Assembly: GCF_008035925.1 (NCBI RefSeq)
Contig: NZ_CP036264.1
Coordinates: 9,644,123-9,708,122, forward strand
Direction of reading: 5' to 3'
Length of the DNA: 64,000 nucleotides
DNA from: Stieleria maiorica
Lineage (GTDB): Bacteria; Planctomycetota; Planctomycetia; Pirellulales; Pirellulaceae
Shown here: one piece after another, positions 20,406-28,691 of the stretch
Layout: each line of letters opens with the position of its first letter
Position numbering within the stretch: the first letter of the stretch is position 1
Program-made: the position numbers and the translations under genes
Notes under the pieces: model-generated
What the model was told of the DNA's origin: nothing
Databases searched by the model: none
What the model saw: the letters and a program-made list of their open reading frames with translations, nothing else

Positions 20406-20617
20406 CCCGCTTGGCCGTTGATGCCGTCGCGGGTCGAGATGCGGAGCGTTCCGTTCATCTTCCAATGGGCGCTCGGTGCATTCGGCGCCGTCGAACTGGG
20501 AACGTTCAACTCAAAATTGTCAAACGAATAGCTGATTTCCGCGTTGCGACCGGTCAGCTTGTCATACAAACCGATTGCCAATTCGGGCCAGTTCTTCGTG
20601 TCGTTTGTTTCAGCCAT
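20402..20617 (-). CDS. Uncharacterised 71-residue protein, first gene of the repair operon
   Basis: 71 residues, not recognised, starting MAETNDTKNWPELAIGLYDK. The ATG at 20617 has GGAG seven bases upstream, so translation is well supported. The body (NAEISYSFDNFELNVPSS, then AHWKMNGTLRISTRDG) looks like a small beta-rich domain, acidic to neutral, with no signal or membrane segment. It is followed by a GTGA overlap with the next small gene. As the leader gene of an operon that continues into exonuclease, ligase, helicase and PdeM, it may be an accessory factor, but nothing in its sequence shows this. Confidence 0.75.
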   Translation of the reverse strand: MAETNDTKNWPELAIGLYDKLTGRNAEISYSFDNFELNVPSSTAPNAPSAHWKMNGTLRISTRDGINGQAG

Positions 20618-20903
20618 GTGCTTTCTCCGTGTTTAGTTGTCTGACGTAACAGTGATTTTCGTTACCCGGCGGAACTTTAGTGCTGGGTCAACTCTCGATG
20701 CCGGGGGAAATCAGAGGTAGCGGAACTCGCCAAGAGTTTCGTTCCCCGGCGAATCGCCGAATCGTGTCTGACGGGCTGCACGATGACGCGCTGCGGTAAC
20801 CCGACGCACAACAACCCGACGCACAACCATTCTCCATCCACTACAGTTCCCCACGGTTCCAAGGCCTTCTGGGCCGCTCGATTTCCCGCCCGAGGTAACG
20901 ACG
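20618..20903. promoter_or_regulatory. Divergent regulatory region between the ligase-associated operon and the photolyase-family gene
   Basis: 286 bp separate the two divergent starts at 20617 and 20904, so promoters for both must lie here. A candidate operator is the inverted repeat GTAAC-N10-GTTAC at 20646-20665, 29 bp upstream of the 71-residue gene. A copy of the dispersed GTAGCGGAACTCGCC element lies at 20717-20745. No confident -35/-10 pair was identified. Confidence 0.45.
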
Positions 20904-22400
20904 TTGATCCTGGCCATCCTTCCCAATCAATTGTTCTCCGATCACCCGGGGCTGCGCGAGAAACCGTCGAAGGTCGTCTTGCTGGAAGACGCGCTGTTTT
21001 TCGGCGACTGGCGTTATCCGGCCAAGTTCCACAAACAGAAACTTTGGCTGCATCGTGCTTCGATGAAACGCTACGAATCCGAAGTGAAGGACAAAGGGTT
21101 TTCCACGCAGTACGTCGACTATGACAAAGACAGTCCCAAGCTCGTCGATCAACTCCAAAAGGCGATGTCGCCAGAAGAACGCAAGGGCGAAACTCTTGCG
21201 ATCGCACATCCCACCGATTTCATCTTCGAAAAGCGACTGCGCGCGGCTTGTGACGAGTTGCAAATGGAATTAAAGATTCTCCCCAACCCCGGTTTCCTGA
21301 ACACGCCGGAGCAGAACAACGAGTACCGATCCGACAAAAGCCGCTGGTTCATGGCAGACTTCTACAAATGGCAACGGAAACGACTGGACGTCTTGATGGA
21401 CGGTGACGATCCGGTCGGCGATCAGTGGAGTTTCGACGAGGACAATCGCAAGAAGGTCCCCAAGGAACTGCTTTCATCGCTTCCGCCGATCCCGAATCCC
21501 AAACGTGACGCGATCGACGAAGAAGCAGTCAACTATGTCCAAGAGCATTTCGGAGACCATCCGGGGGAAATTGACACCCTTTATTACCCGACGTCCCGAG
21601 CTTCGGCGCGGTATTGGCTGAGTCAGTTTTTGGAAAAGCGACTGGGCAACTTTGGCGACTATGAAGACGCGATCGTCCAGGGTGAATCGTGGCTCTGGCA
21701 CAGCGTGCTGACGCCTACGCTGAACATCGGACTGCTGACGCCGGACGAAGTGCTGCGAAAAACGTTGTCATTCGCCGAGGACCATGACGTGCCGCTGAAT
21801 TCGCTGGAAGGGTTCGTGCGTCAAATCATCGGGTGGCGGGAGTTTATTCGCGCGACCTATCAAGACTTGGGCGTCAAATTGCGAACGACCAACCACTGGA
21901 AACATCACCGGCCGATGCCGGCGTGTTTCTACGACGCGACGACGGGCATCGAGCCGATCGACGAAACGATTCGGCGCGTCTTGCAAACCGGATATTGCCA
22001 CCACATCGAACGGCTGATGGTGCTGGGTGGATTCATGTTTCTTTGCGAAATCGATCCCGACGACATCTATCGCTGGTTCATGGAAATGTTCGTCGACAGC
22101 TATGACTGGGTGATGGTGCCCAACGCGTATGCGATGAGTCAAAACGCCGACGGCGGGCTGATCACGACCAAACCTTACTTTTCCGGATCGTCCTACATCA
22201 AGAAAATGAGCCACTACAAGTCGGCACCGTGGTGCGACACATGGGACGGACTTTACTGGCGATGGATCTGGAACCACACCGAAGAACTGGGAAAAAATCC
22301 CCGCTGGGCGATGATGTGCAGCATGGCGGAAAAGATGGACCAGCAGAAGCGCGATCAGCACCTCGAGAACGCGGAGCGGTTTCTGGAGGGTCTGGAGTAG
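20904..22400 (+). CDS. Cryptochrome/photolyase-family protein (deoxyribodipyrimidine photolyase-related)
   Basis: 498 residues. It begins with the Rossmann-like domain of photolyase-related proteins (MILAILPNQLFSDHPGL) and has the FAD-binding helical domain with YPTSRASARYWLSQFLEKRLG, SLEGFVRQIIGWREFIR, YCHHIERLMVLGGFM and DWVMVPNAYAMSQNADGG. Family members use light to repair UV photoproducts or to signal. The CxxC pair that binds the iron-sulfur cluster in PhrB-type members is not evident; this copy has SHYKSAPWCDTWDGLYW there instead. The TTG start at 20904 is chosen for GAGGT seven bases upstream. It is divergent from the ligase-associated operon, giving a DNA-repair cluster. Confidence 0.87.
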   Translation: MILAILPNQLFSDHPGLREKPSKVVLLEDALFFGDWRYPAKFHKQKLWLHRASMKRYESEVKDKGFSTQYVDYDKDSPKLVDQLQKAMSPEERKGETLAIAHPTDFIFEKRLRAACDELQMELKILPNPGFLNTPEQNNEYRSDKSRWFMADFYKWQRKRLDVLMDGDDPVGDQWSFDEDNRKKVPKELLSSLPPIPNPKRDAIDEEAVNYVQEHFGDHPGEIDTLYYPTSRASARYWLSQFLEKRLGNFGDYEDAIVQGESWLWHSVLTPTLNIGLLTPDEVLRKTLSFAEDHDVPLNSLEGFVRQIIGWREFIRATYQDLGVKLRTTNHWKHHRPMPACFYDATTGIEPIDETIRRVLQTGYCHHIERLMVLGGFMFLCEIDPDDIYRWFMEMFVDSYDWVMVPNAYAMSQNADGGLITTKPYFSGSSYIKKMSHYKSAPWCDTWDGLYWRWIWNHTEELGKNPRWAMMCSMAEKMDQQKRDQHLENAERFLEGLE

Positions 22401-22405
22401 GCGTT

Positions 22406-22499
22406 GGTGTCTAGCCTTCAGGCGACCGCTTTTCTGAGTGCACTCGCCCTTCCGGGCCGTCGCCCCTAGAACTCACCGCGACGACCTAAAAAGGACGTC
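22406..22499 (+). repeat. Dispersed intergenic repeat, copy 1 (CCCTTCCGGGCCGTCGCCC family)
   Basis: Starts six bases after the photolyase stop. It shares with 24823-24935 an opening GGTGTCTA, a central GCCCTTCCGGGCCGTCGCCC and an ending CGCGACGACCTA followed by AAAGGACGTC. The similarity spans about 90 bp with small gaps. No open frame is conserved, so it looks like a non-coding palindromic element. Confidence 0.75.
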
Positions 22500-22534
22500 G
22501 TAATTTCAGACCGCTCATCCGGGGCTAACATTTG

Positions 22535-23506
22535 ATGAGGCGATCGCAATGGAGTACCGTAGGTGCTTCCTTTGCCTCACGTACGCTCGCGTTCATCGAG
22601 ACCTTTTCCGTGATTCCACTTCGCTTGCTCGCCGTCCTTGGGATTGCACTGCTATCCCTCCAATCTTCCAGTTCCGCGGCGATCATCAACGGACTGGATC
22701 CGACGCGACATGATCGATTCTCCAGCGACGGCTCGATCAACCCGACGTTTCTGATGGACGAATCGCAGCTTTCCGGTGTGGCGTTGCAACGCGCCGTGTT
22801 GATCACCCCGCGTCACTATGTGTCCGCCGCGCATGTTCACACCCCTGAAGTGACCTTCCGCGGCACCGATGGAATTGAACGGACCTATCAATCGACGAGT
22901 GCACAGGACTTGACCACATCGCTCCCCGGCCAAGGGCCCGTCGGCAGCGACATCCGTGTTTACACGCTCGCCTCGGACGTCGACCCAAGCATCGTGCCAG
23001 TTCCGATCGTGGTAGGAGATCTGAACGTCTTGATCGGACAGACGTTTTTCGCCATGGACAACCAGATGCGGGCCGGTCGCAACGTGATCGATGCGATTGA
23101 TATCGCGGAGTTTGATTCCGGTGGCGGCGACACCTGGACCATTCGGTTTTCTTACGATACCGACGCCAACGGCGGGACGGGTGGCTTGGGCCGTGACGAG
23201 ATCGGACTGCTCGGCGGCGATTCTGGCAACGCCGCGCTAATTGAGATCGACGGTCAGTTGGGGCTGATCGGCACGCACATGGGAATCGAGGTCCCGGAGG
23301 GCTCGAGCGCTCCGGCGGGCGATCGCTACGACAGTTTTTCAACACTCGTCGGGGCCTACGAAGACCAGTTGGCCGACCTGGTCGCCGCCGACGGTCAATC
23401 GTTTGGAACCATCACGGTGGTCGCGATCCCCGAACCGACGTCGCTAGCTTTTTTGATCGGCGTGTTTGCGTCGGGTGGGCTAATGCGACGACGCGGGCGT
23501 CGATGA
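22535..23506 (+). CDS. Secreted trypsin-like serine protease with PEP-CTERM sorting signal
   Basis: 323 residues from the ATG at 22535 (a TTG lies one codon earlier). A hydrophobic signal (LRLLAVLGIALLSLQ) precedes AAIINGLDPTRHD. The trypsin-like fold is suggested by VLITPRHYVSAAHVH (catalytic His) and LLGGDSGNAALIE (catalytic Ser in GDSG); the Asp is not certain. The C-terminus is a PEP-CTERM signal: IPEPTSLAFLIG, a hydrophobic stretch, then RRRGRR. The exosortase system would sort it to the envelope or outside. It is a monocistronic gene flanked by the dispersed repeat upstream. Substrate unknown. Confidence 0.8.
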   Translation: MRRSQWSTVGASFASRTLAFIETFSVIPLRLLAVLGIALLSLQSSSSAAIINGLDPTRHDRFSSDGSINPTFLMDESQLSGVALQRAVLITPRHYVSAAHVHTPEVTFRGTDGIERTYQSTSAQDLTTSLPGQGPVGSDIRVYTLASDVDPSIVPVPIVVGDLNVLIGQTFFAMDNQMRAGRNVIDAIDIAEFDSGGGDTWTIRFSYDTDANGGTGGLGRDEIGLLGGDSGNAALIEIDGQLGLIGTHMGIEVPEGSSAPAGDRYDSFSTLVGAYEDQLADLVAADGQSFGTITVVAIPEPTSLAFLIGVFASGGLMRRRGRR

Positions 23507-23585
23507 CTTGAGAAGATGCACGGGGAAAGGCCTCCAGCGTGTCATCAGCTGTCTCGACGAGCCCGAAAGCCTGACTCTTTGGGTA

Positions 23586-24743
23586 CTACTCAGTCGCGCC
23601 GTCCGTCACACGGAGGGTGACGATGGAGGCCGTATCGGGCTGGTCGTCGGCGTTACGGACCAGCAACAACCCGCCGTCGGGGTCAAACGCGGTGGCGCTG
23701 GGCAGGCCGAGTTGAAAGTTCTGCAATCGAATCCCGCTGTCGGCCGACCACAGCGCCGCCTCGCCGCTTCCGTCGACGAGCGAGAGGTGAGTGCCATCGG
23801 GATGGAGTGCCATCCAAAACACGTAGTTGCCGTTGTCGATTTTGGTCACCGGCGTCCAGCTGGCCGAATCGAAAACCGTCGTCACGTAGGGATAATACTC
23901 GCGTGACCCGTGGTACATCGCCACCGCCACTCGGTCGTGATTGCGACTGAACGTGTATGCGAGTGTCTGGCAATCTTCGTGCCCGATGACCTCGTGGACG
24001 ATTTTGCCGGACCCGATGTCCCAAACACAAAGATGCGATTGGTCGCCATCGGAGTCAGCCGGCCCGATCAACTGATTCTCCGACGGATGAAACACGAACC
24101 GATCGTCGTTGGCGGTGCCCGCGGTACGTTCCATCTCGATCAACGGCAGCCCCGTTTCACATTCGAACACCCAAATCCCGGGGTCTTGATCGGGCTCCTG
24201 GACCGACGTCGCGACGCGGGATCCGTCGGGGCTGACCGCGACGTATCGCCGCGATTGCAGTCGCACATCGGGCAGTGTGATCGTTGTGACCTCGCGTGAA
24301 TCACGCAGATCCCAAACGCGAACCTCCGTCGCACCGGCGGCGGCCAGGAAGTTTCCGTCGCGGCTGAACTCAAGGGACGGAGGTGTGCGTGAATTGGAAA
24401 TGACCAAGGGCCCCGCCTTGGCCGTTCCCGACGGGACATCGATGACCGTGATCTGTGTTTGCTGGCCCTCATCGTCCTCCGCGGCCCTGGTTGAAATGAA
24501 TGCGGCGGACTGTCCGTCAGCCGAGAACGCCAGCACGGGACGTGGACCGACGTCGGGCAGCGAGATCAACGGCAGCGTCAATGCCCGTGTGGATTCCAGG
24601 TTGTATTTTTGGAATCGAAGTGTCTCCATCGGGGGGAGAATCATCCAGACAACCAAGGCCAAAACGGCGATGGAAATGACGGCAAAGCGGAGCATGGAAA
24701 GCGGGGACCGTCCCTTGCCGGACGCCGAAGCTGTCGAATTCAT
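23586..24743 (-). CDS. Membrane-anchored WD40-like beta-propeller protein
   Basis: 385 residues. One N-terminal transmembrane helix (FAVISIAVLALVVWMIL, about residues 22-38) anchors an extracytoplasmic propeller with at least five recognisable blades, for example LEFSRDGNFLAAAGATEVRVWDL, VAVSPDGSRVATS, LCVWDIGSGKIVHEVIGHED and LALHPDGTHLSLVDGSGEAALWSAD. Such proteins scaffold protein-protein contacts; no enzymatic motif is visible. The start MNSTASASGK (24743) is preferred to a further upstream in-frame Met because it directly precedes the basic/TM region. It is convergent with the PEP-CTERM protease gene. Confidence 0.8.
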   Translation of the reverse strand: MNSTASASGKGRSPLSMLRFAVISIAVLALVVWMILPPMETLRFQKYNLESTRALTLPLISLPDVGPRPVLAFSADGQSAAFISTRAAEDDEGQQTQITVIDVPSGTAKAGPLVISNSRTPPSLEFSRDGNFLAAAGATEVRVWDLRDSREVTTITLPDVRLQSRRYVAVSPDGSRVATSVQEPDQDPGIWVFECETGLPLIEMERTAGTANDDRFVFHPSENQLIGPADSDGDQSHLCVWDIGSGKIVHEVIGHEDCQTLAYTFSRNHDRVAVAMYHGSREYYPYVTTVFDSASWTPVTKIDNGNYVFWMALHPDGTHLSLVDGSGEAALWSADSGIRLQNFQLGLPSATAFDPDGGLLLVRNADDQPDTASIVTLRVTDGATE

Positions 24744-24822
24744 GGTCGTTCTCGAACGGGCGTAAAAGTGGGAGAGGAGCAATCAGAGCATCGCGAGCGC
24801 ACGCGTGCAACCGTCCGCGCGC

Positions 24823-24935
24823 TGGTGTCTAAGGCTTTAGGGACCGTCCAGCTTAGGGCGATCGTTTTCTGGTGTACCATGGCCCTTCCGGGCCGTCGCC
24901 CGTGGGGCTCTGCGCGACGACCTAGAAAGGACGTC
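24823..24935 (+). repeat. Dispersed intergenic repeat, copy 2 (CCCTTCCGGGCCGTCGCCC family)
   Basis: Second copy of the element at 22406-22499, in the same orientation, lying in the ~400-bp gap between the divergent WD40-like and exchanger genes. Core GCCCTTCCGGGCCGTCGCCC and tail CGCGACGACCTAGAAAGG are conserved. The rest of the gap holds no gene that I can support. Confidence 0.75.
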
Positions 24936-25142
24936 ATACCCCCTCCGCCGCCCACCCCTTACCCGATCAGTCAGATCATTCGGATTTGTCGCGTTTTGCC
25001 TCAGCCCCAAGCTGGACGGTCCCCTTAGCTGTGTCTCAGATTCTCGTCGGACAACCATCCGCTGATCGCATCTGGCACCCATCCCAATTCTTCCTATATT
25101 GTGGGATTGATCGTTCTTTCACCGCCTTCTTAGAGTTTTGAA

Positions 25143-25961
25143 ATGGCTGCGCTGATCATGATCGTCTCCGCTGCGGCGATCATTTTGCTCGTCAAGTACG
25201 GGCTGCTGCGTGGCATCGACCACATCGCCAGTGCGATGAACTGGAGCGCCAAGGCGCGCGGCCAGCTGACCGGATACGCGACGTCGGTTCCCGAATTTGT
25301 GTGCTTGGTCGCCGCGGGCTTGGCCGGGGTCTGGGAAGCGGGACTGTGGAACATCGCCAGCTCCAACATCATCAACGTCGTTCTGATGCTGTTGGCGGTA
25401 GGCTTTTATCGACAATTCGGCAAGCTGTTTAACATCCGGTTTCTCGATGAAATCATCTTCGCCGGACTCGCCGTCGCGGTCCCGATCGTCTTGATGCGAT
25501 TCGGCATGGACAGCCAGTGGTACCTGATCCCGATTTTGCTGGGTTTCTTCGTCGTCTATCGGTTTGTGGATATCCGCATCAATCGCGGCGTACACCATGA
25601 AAACGTGGGCACCGATGCGGTCGGCAACCTTCATCTGGGGATCACGATCGGCGTGACCACGCTGATCGCGATCGGGGTCGCCGGGATCTTTTTGGGCGAT
25701 GCGACCAAAACCGTGGTCGAGGAACTGAAAGTGCATCCGGCCATCGCCGGCTGGATTCTTGGGGTCGTCACCAGCATCCCGGAAATGGTCAGCTTCTTCG
25801 CCGTTTACGCGGCCTCCAAACGCGACGGTCAATTGGGCCAGCTCAATGACACCCAGGAAGCCCTGGATAACCTGACCGGTTCCAACATGGCCAACGTCGG
25901 TTTCGTCTACCCGATCGGCCTGCTCGCCTATTTACTCGCCCTGTCGTTCTGGGCCGGTTAG
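25143..25961 (+). CDS. Sodium/calcium exchanger family membrane protein
   Basis: 272 residues with about eight hydrophobic segments. Two alpha-repeat motifs characteristic of Ca2+/cation antiporters are visible: GYATSVPEFVCLVAAGLAG with SSNIINVVLM, and GVVTSIPEMVSFFAVYAAS with GSNMANVGF. These contain the ion-coordinating Glu residues (SxPE). It would exchange a cation, probably Ca2+ for Na+ or H+, across the cytoplasmic membrane. It is shorter than full-length CaxA-type members (about 320 or more) and starts directly at a TM helix. Monocistronic; no regulatory site seen. Confidence 0.8.
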   Translation: MAALIMIVSAAAIILLVKYGLLRGIDHIASAMNWSAKARGQLTGYATSVPEFVCLVAAGLAGVWEAGLWNIASSNIINVVLMLLAVGFYRQFGKLFNIRFLDEIIFAGLAVAVPIVLMRFGMDSQWYLIPILLGFFVVYRFVDIRINRGVHHENVGTDAVGNLHLGITIGVTTLIAIGVAGIFLGDATKTVVEELKVHPAIAGWILGVVTSIPEMVSFFAVYAASKRDGQLGQLNDTQEALDNLTGSNMANVGFVYPIGLLAYLLALSFWAG

Positions 25962-26269
25962 CGACAAACGGACAGGCTTCCAGCCGTCGAGCGCCGCATG
26001 GCTTTCGATTGGCTTTGCAGTCACCGTCCTCTCCGAGGTCGGCGCGGCGCAACGCTTCGCTTTATCGCACGCGCCGAGTTCGGAGAACACGGCGACTGTC
26101 GCGCACCTGTCGCTGCTCCCTTAGCAACCAATGTGATCGCCCAGAGATCAAGCGCGGCGACAGTCTCCGTTGACGTCTGTCACAAACGGCGACCGGTACA
26201 TCAGTTGCTCCATTGACCACGCCATCAATCATCCAGCACGTGGTCAACGTCCCCGCCAGCGGAATCCCC

Positions 26270-26938
26270 ATGCCCACCACCACCCTTTCCCCTGTCCGTC
26301 GGTCGCCCCCAGGCCACACGTCCGGTCACCCGAAACGCCGCGGTTTCGCCGAACGGATGTGGTGCGTCTTGAAGGCCTGGATCCAGAACCCGACTGAAGT
26401 CGCCACCGTCTGCCCGAGTTCGCCGTTCTTGACGGAACATCTGGCCGATCGCGATTGTGTGCGAACCGCCAGCCGCATCATCGAACTCGGGCCGGGAGAC
26501 GGTGGTACAACTCAAGCGCTGCTGAAGTCGATGCGGGCCGATGCTCGGCTGCTGGCGGTCGAAAAAACAGACGCGTTCGCGGAATCACTGGGCGCCATCT
26601 CCGACCCGCGTCTGACCTTGGAATTCGCTGATGCCTGTGACTTGATCGATCTCGTGACCAAACACGACTTCGGCAAAGCCGATGTGGCTGTCTCGGGGAT
26701 CCCCTTTAGCCAGCTGCCGCCGATGGTAGCCAAGCGGATCACCCAATCGGTCCACGAAGTCCTTCGTCCGGGAGGCGTCTTCATCGCATATCAGGTGGTT
26801 TCCGACGTGAAAGACTATGCCCGCCCGCTGTTCGGTCCCCCAAAAACCGAAATCGTCCCGATGAACCTGCCGCCGCTACAATTGTTTGTCTGGACGAAAG
26901 TCGAACCGGCATGCGATCCGGCCAGCGATTGCTCCTAA
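26270..26938 (+). CDS. SAM-dependent methyltransferase, phospholipid N-methyltransferase-like
   Basis: 222 residues from the ATG at 26270; an in-frame TTG at 26213 gives a longer N-terminus of low-complexity character. The region NPTEVATVCPSSPFLTEHLA followed by the SAM-binding IIELGPGDGGTTQALL resembles PmtA-like phospholipid methyltransferases and the related KsgA fold. Later motifs are AVSGIPFSQLPP (motif IV region) and LRPGGVFIAYQ. Role as a phosphatidylethanolamine methylase is inferred from family likeness only; other small-molecule substrates are possible. The upstream ~300 bp hold no supported gene. Confidence 0.7.
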   Translation: MPTTTLSPVRRSPPGHTSGHPKRRGFAERMWCVLKAWIQNPTEVATVCPSSPFLTEHLADRDCVRTASRIIELGPGDGGTTQALLKSMRADARLLAVEKTDAFAESLGAISDPRLTLEFADACDLIDLVTKHDFGKADVAVSGIPFSQLPPMVAKRITQSVHEVLRPGGVFIAYQVVSDVKDYARPLFGPPKTEIVPMNLPPLQLFVWTKVEPACDPASDCS

Positions 26939-26958
26939 CCGCACAACGCCGCTTTGAC

Positions 26959-27019
26959 GTAGCTACGCTCGCCAGAGCGTGGCCCCCCCGGTGCCCCACC
27001 TTCTAGCGAAGGTAGCTAC
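26959..27019. repeat. Inverted repeat with GTAGCTACG ends, possible terminator
   Basis: Arms at 26959-26982 and 26996-27019 begin and end with GTAGCTAC and match at most of 24 positions, with a 13-base C-rich loop. It follows the methyltransferase stop by 20 bp and could terminate that transcript, but it lacks a T-run, so a dispersed palindromic element is equally likely. Confidence 0.6.
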
Positions 27020-27202
27020 GTTTGACCGGCGATTTACGATATTTCCCGTGCAAAGTGGCGCTGTCCGGCTACCTGCCGTCACTCAACGGTGGTTTCCCAC
27101 GTCGGGGCGAGCGTGGCTAAGATAGGTGGCGGTCTCACCGGCCAACGAGTCTCACCGGCCAACCATGGTCTCCCCCTTCGATCACTTCCCGACGTCCACC
27201 AC

Positions 27203-28678
27203 ATGATCCCTCTCCCTTTTTCGCATCCCCTGCGATTCTCATTCGTTTTGATCCTGCTGGCGGCTGCTCTGCTTTCGCTCTCTGCCGACAACACCCAGGC
27301 GGATCGCCCGAATCTTCTGTGGATCTATGTCGATGACATGAGCGACTGGATGGGCTGCTACGGCGACCCGCTGGCCGAAACACCACACATCGACAGCCTG
27401 GCCGAGGAAGGTGTCTTGTTCACCCGTGCCTACATGCCGGCGCCGGTTTGTTCGACGACCCGTTCTGCGTTGATCACCGGTACGATGCAAACGACCCACG
27501 GTCTGCATCAACATCGCACCATGATCAAAAAACCGTTGCCCGACGACGTGGTGACGGTCCCCGAACTGTTTCGTGACGCCGGCTACCTGACCTTCAACGA
27601 GGCCAAGGACGATTACAACTTCCAACGCGATCGCGACACGATGTACTCGCCGGAGTTCAAACGGCCCACCCGGAAACAAGTCAACAGCCACATGATCGGC
27701 CGTGACGTTTCTTGGTTGAAACAATTGCAGGGCAAATCGTTCTTCGGCCAAATCCAACTCAAGGGTGGAAAGTTCGAAGGCGAAACGGGATCAAAGTATC
27801 CGGCCGCCAGCCGCGTCGCGGAAGCTCAAGTGAATGTGCCGCCGCAGTACCCCGATCATCCCGTGTTCCGCAACGCGATCGCGCGACACTACGAACAGAT
27901 CGCCGAAACCGACGCGCAGGTCGGCGCCATCATTTCGGCATTGAAAGAGTACGGCCTGTGGGACAACACCGCCGTGTTCTTCTTCACCGACCACGGCAGC
28001 CCCCTGCCGCGGGCCAAACAGTTTCTCTACGAGGACGGAACCAAGATTCCGCTGGTCGTCCACTGGCCGGCCGGAACCGACTCAATCACACGTCACGGCA
28101 ACTCACGATCGGATCTGGTCAGCGGGATCGACATCACGGCCAGTTCACTGGGGCTGGCGGGGATCGAGATCCCGGAATTCATGGAAGGCCGCGATCTGTT
28201 CGCCGACGACTTCACGCCCCGCCAGTACGTGATTTCGGCCCGCGACCGGATGGGCAACGCGATCGACCGCATCCGCACCGTCCGCTCACCGCGTTTTCGA
28301 TACATCCGAAACTACAAAACCGATCGCGCGTTGTACCAGCCGCAATACCGCGAAAACTACCCGACCTTCGTCACGCTTCGCAAACTGCTCGCCGCCGAAA
28401 AGCTCAGCAAGCTCCAAGCGTCCTACTACGACGTCGAACATCGCCCGGAAGACGAACTGTACGACCTGACAACCGATCCCCACCAAACGATCAACCTGGC
28501 CGACAATCCGGACTACCAATCGGTGCTCCAGGAACATCGTCAGCAATTGCAACAGTGGCAGGACGCGACCGATGACAAGGGACGCTATCCCGAAAGCCGC
28601 GAGTCGTTACGACTGGTCTACAAATCGTCAGCGGGAAAATGTGTGAACCCGGAATACGACTTCCTGAAAACGGAGTAA
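27203..28678 (+). CDS. Secreted sulfatase (formylglycine type)
   Basis: 491 residues. Signal peptide at residues 1-32 (FSFVLILLAAALLSLSADNTQA). The sulfatase fold starts RPNLLWIYVDDMSDWMGCYGD with two metal Asp residues. The maturation site is CSTTRSALITG; the Cys is converted to formylglycine, and the usual Pro/Ala at the third position is Thr here. DHGSPLPRAKQFLYEDGTKIP supplies further active-site residues. It removes sulfate esters, probably from marine polysaccharides, in the periplasm or outside. ATG 27203 is chosen because it begins the signal peptide; longer in-frame starts add unrelated sequence. Convergent with the beta-helix gene. Confidence 0.92.
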   Translation: MIPLPFSHPLRFSFVLILLAAALLSLSADNTQADRPNLLWIYVDDMSDWMGCYGDPLAETPHIDSLAEEGVLFTRAYMPAPVCSTTRSALITGTMQTTHGLHQHRTMIKKPLPDDVVTVPELFRDAGYLTFNEAKDDYNFQRDRDTMYSPEFKRPTRKQVNSHMIGRDVSWLKQLQGKSFFGQIQLKGGKFEGETGSKYPAASRVAEAQVNVPPQYPDHPVFRNAIARHYEQIAETDAQVGAIISALKEYGLWDNTAVFFFTDHGSPLPRAKQFLYEDGTKIPLVVHWPAGTDSITRHGNSRSDLVSGIDITASSLGLAGIEIPEFMEGRDLFADDFTPRQYVISARDRMGNAIDRIRTVRSPRFRYIRNYKTDRALYQPQYRENYPTFVTLRKLLAAEKLSKLQASYYDVEHRPEDELYDLTTDPHQTINLADNPDYQSVLQEHRQQLQQWQDATDDKGRYPESRESLRLVYKSSAGKCVNPEYDFLKTE

Positions 28679-28691
28679 GTGAGTCAATCGT

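Noticed and set aside
25119-25832. 237-codon minus-strand frame opposite the cation exchanger gene
   Set aside because: The plus strand has clear alpha-repeat motifs and membrane helices; the minus product is a charged antisense artefact.
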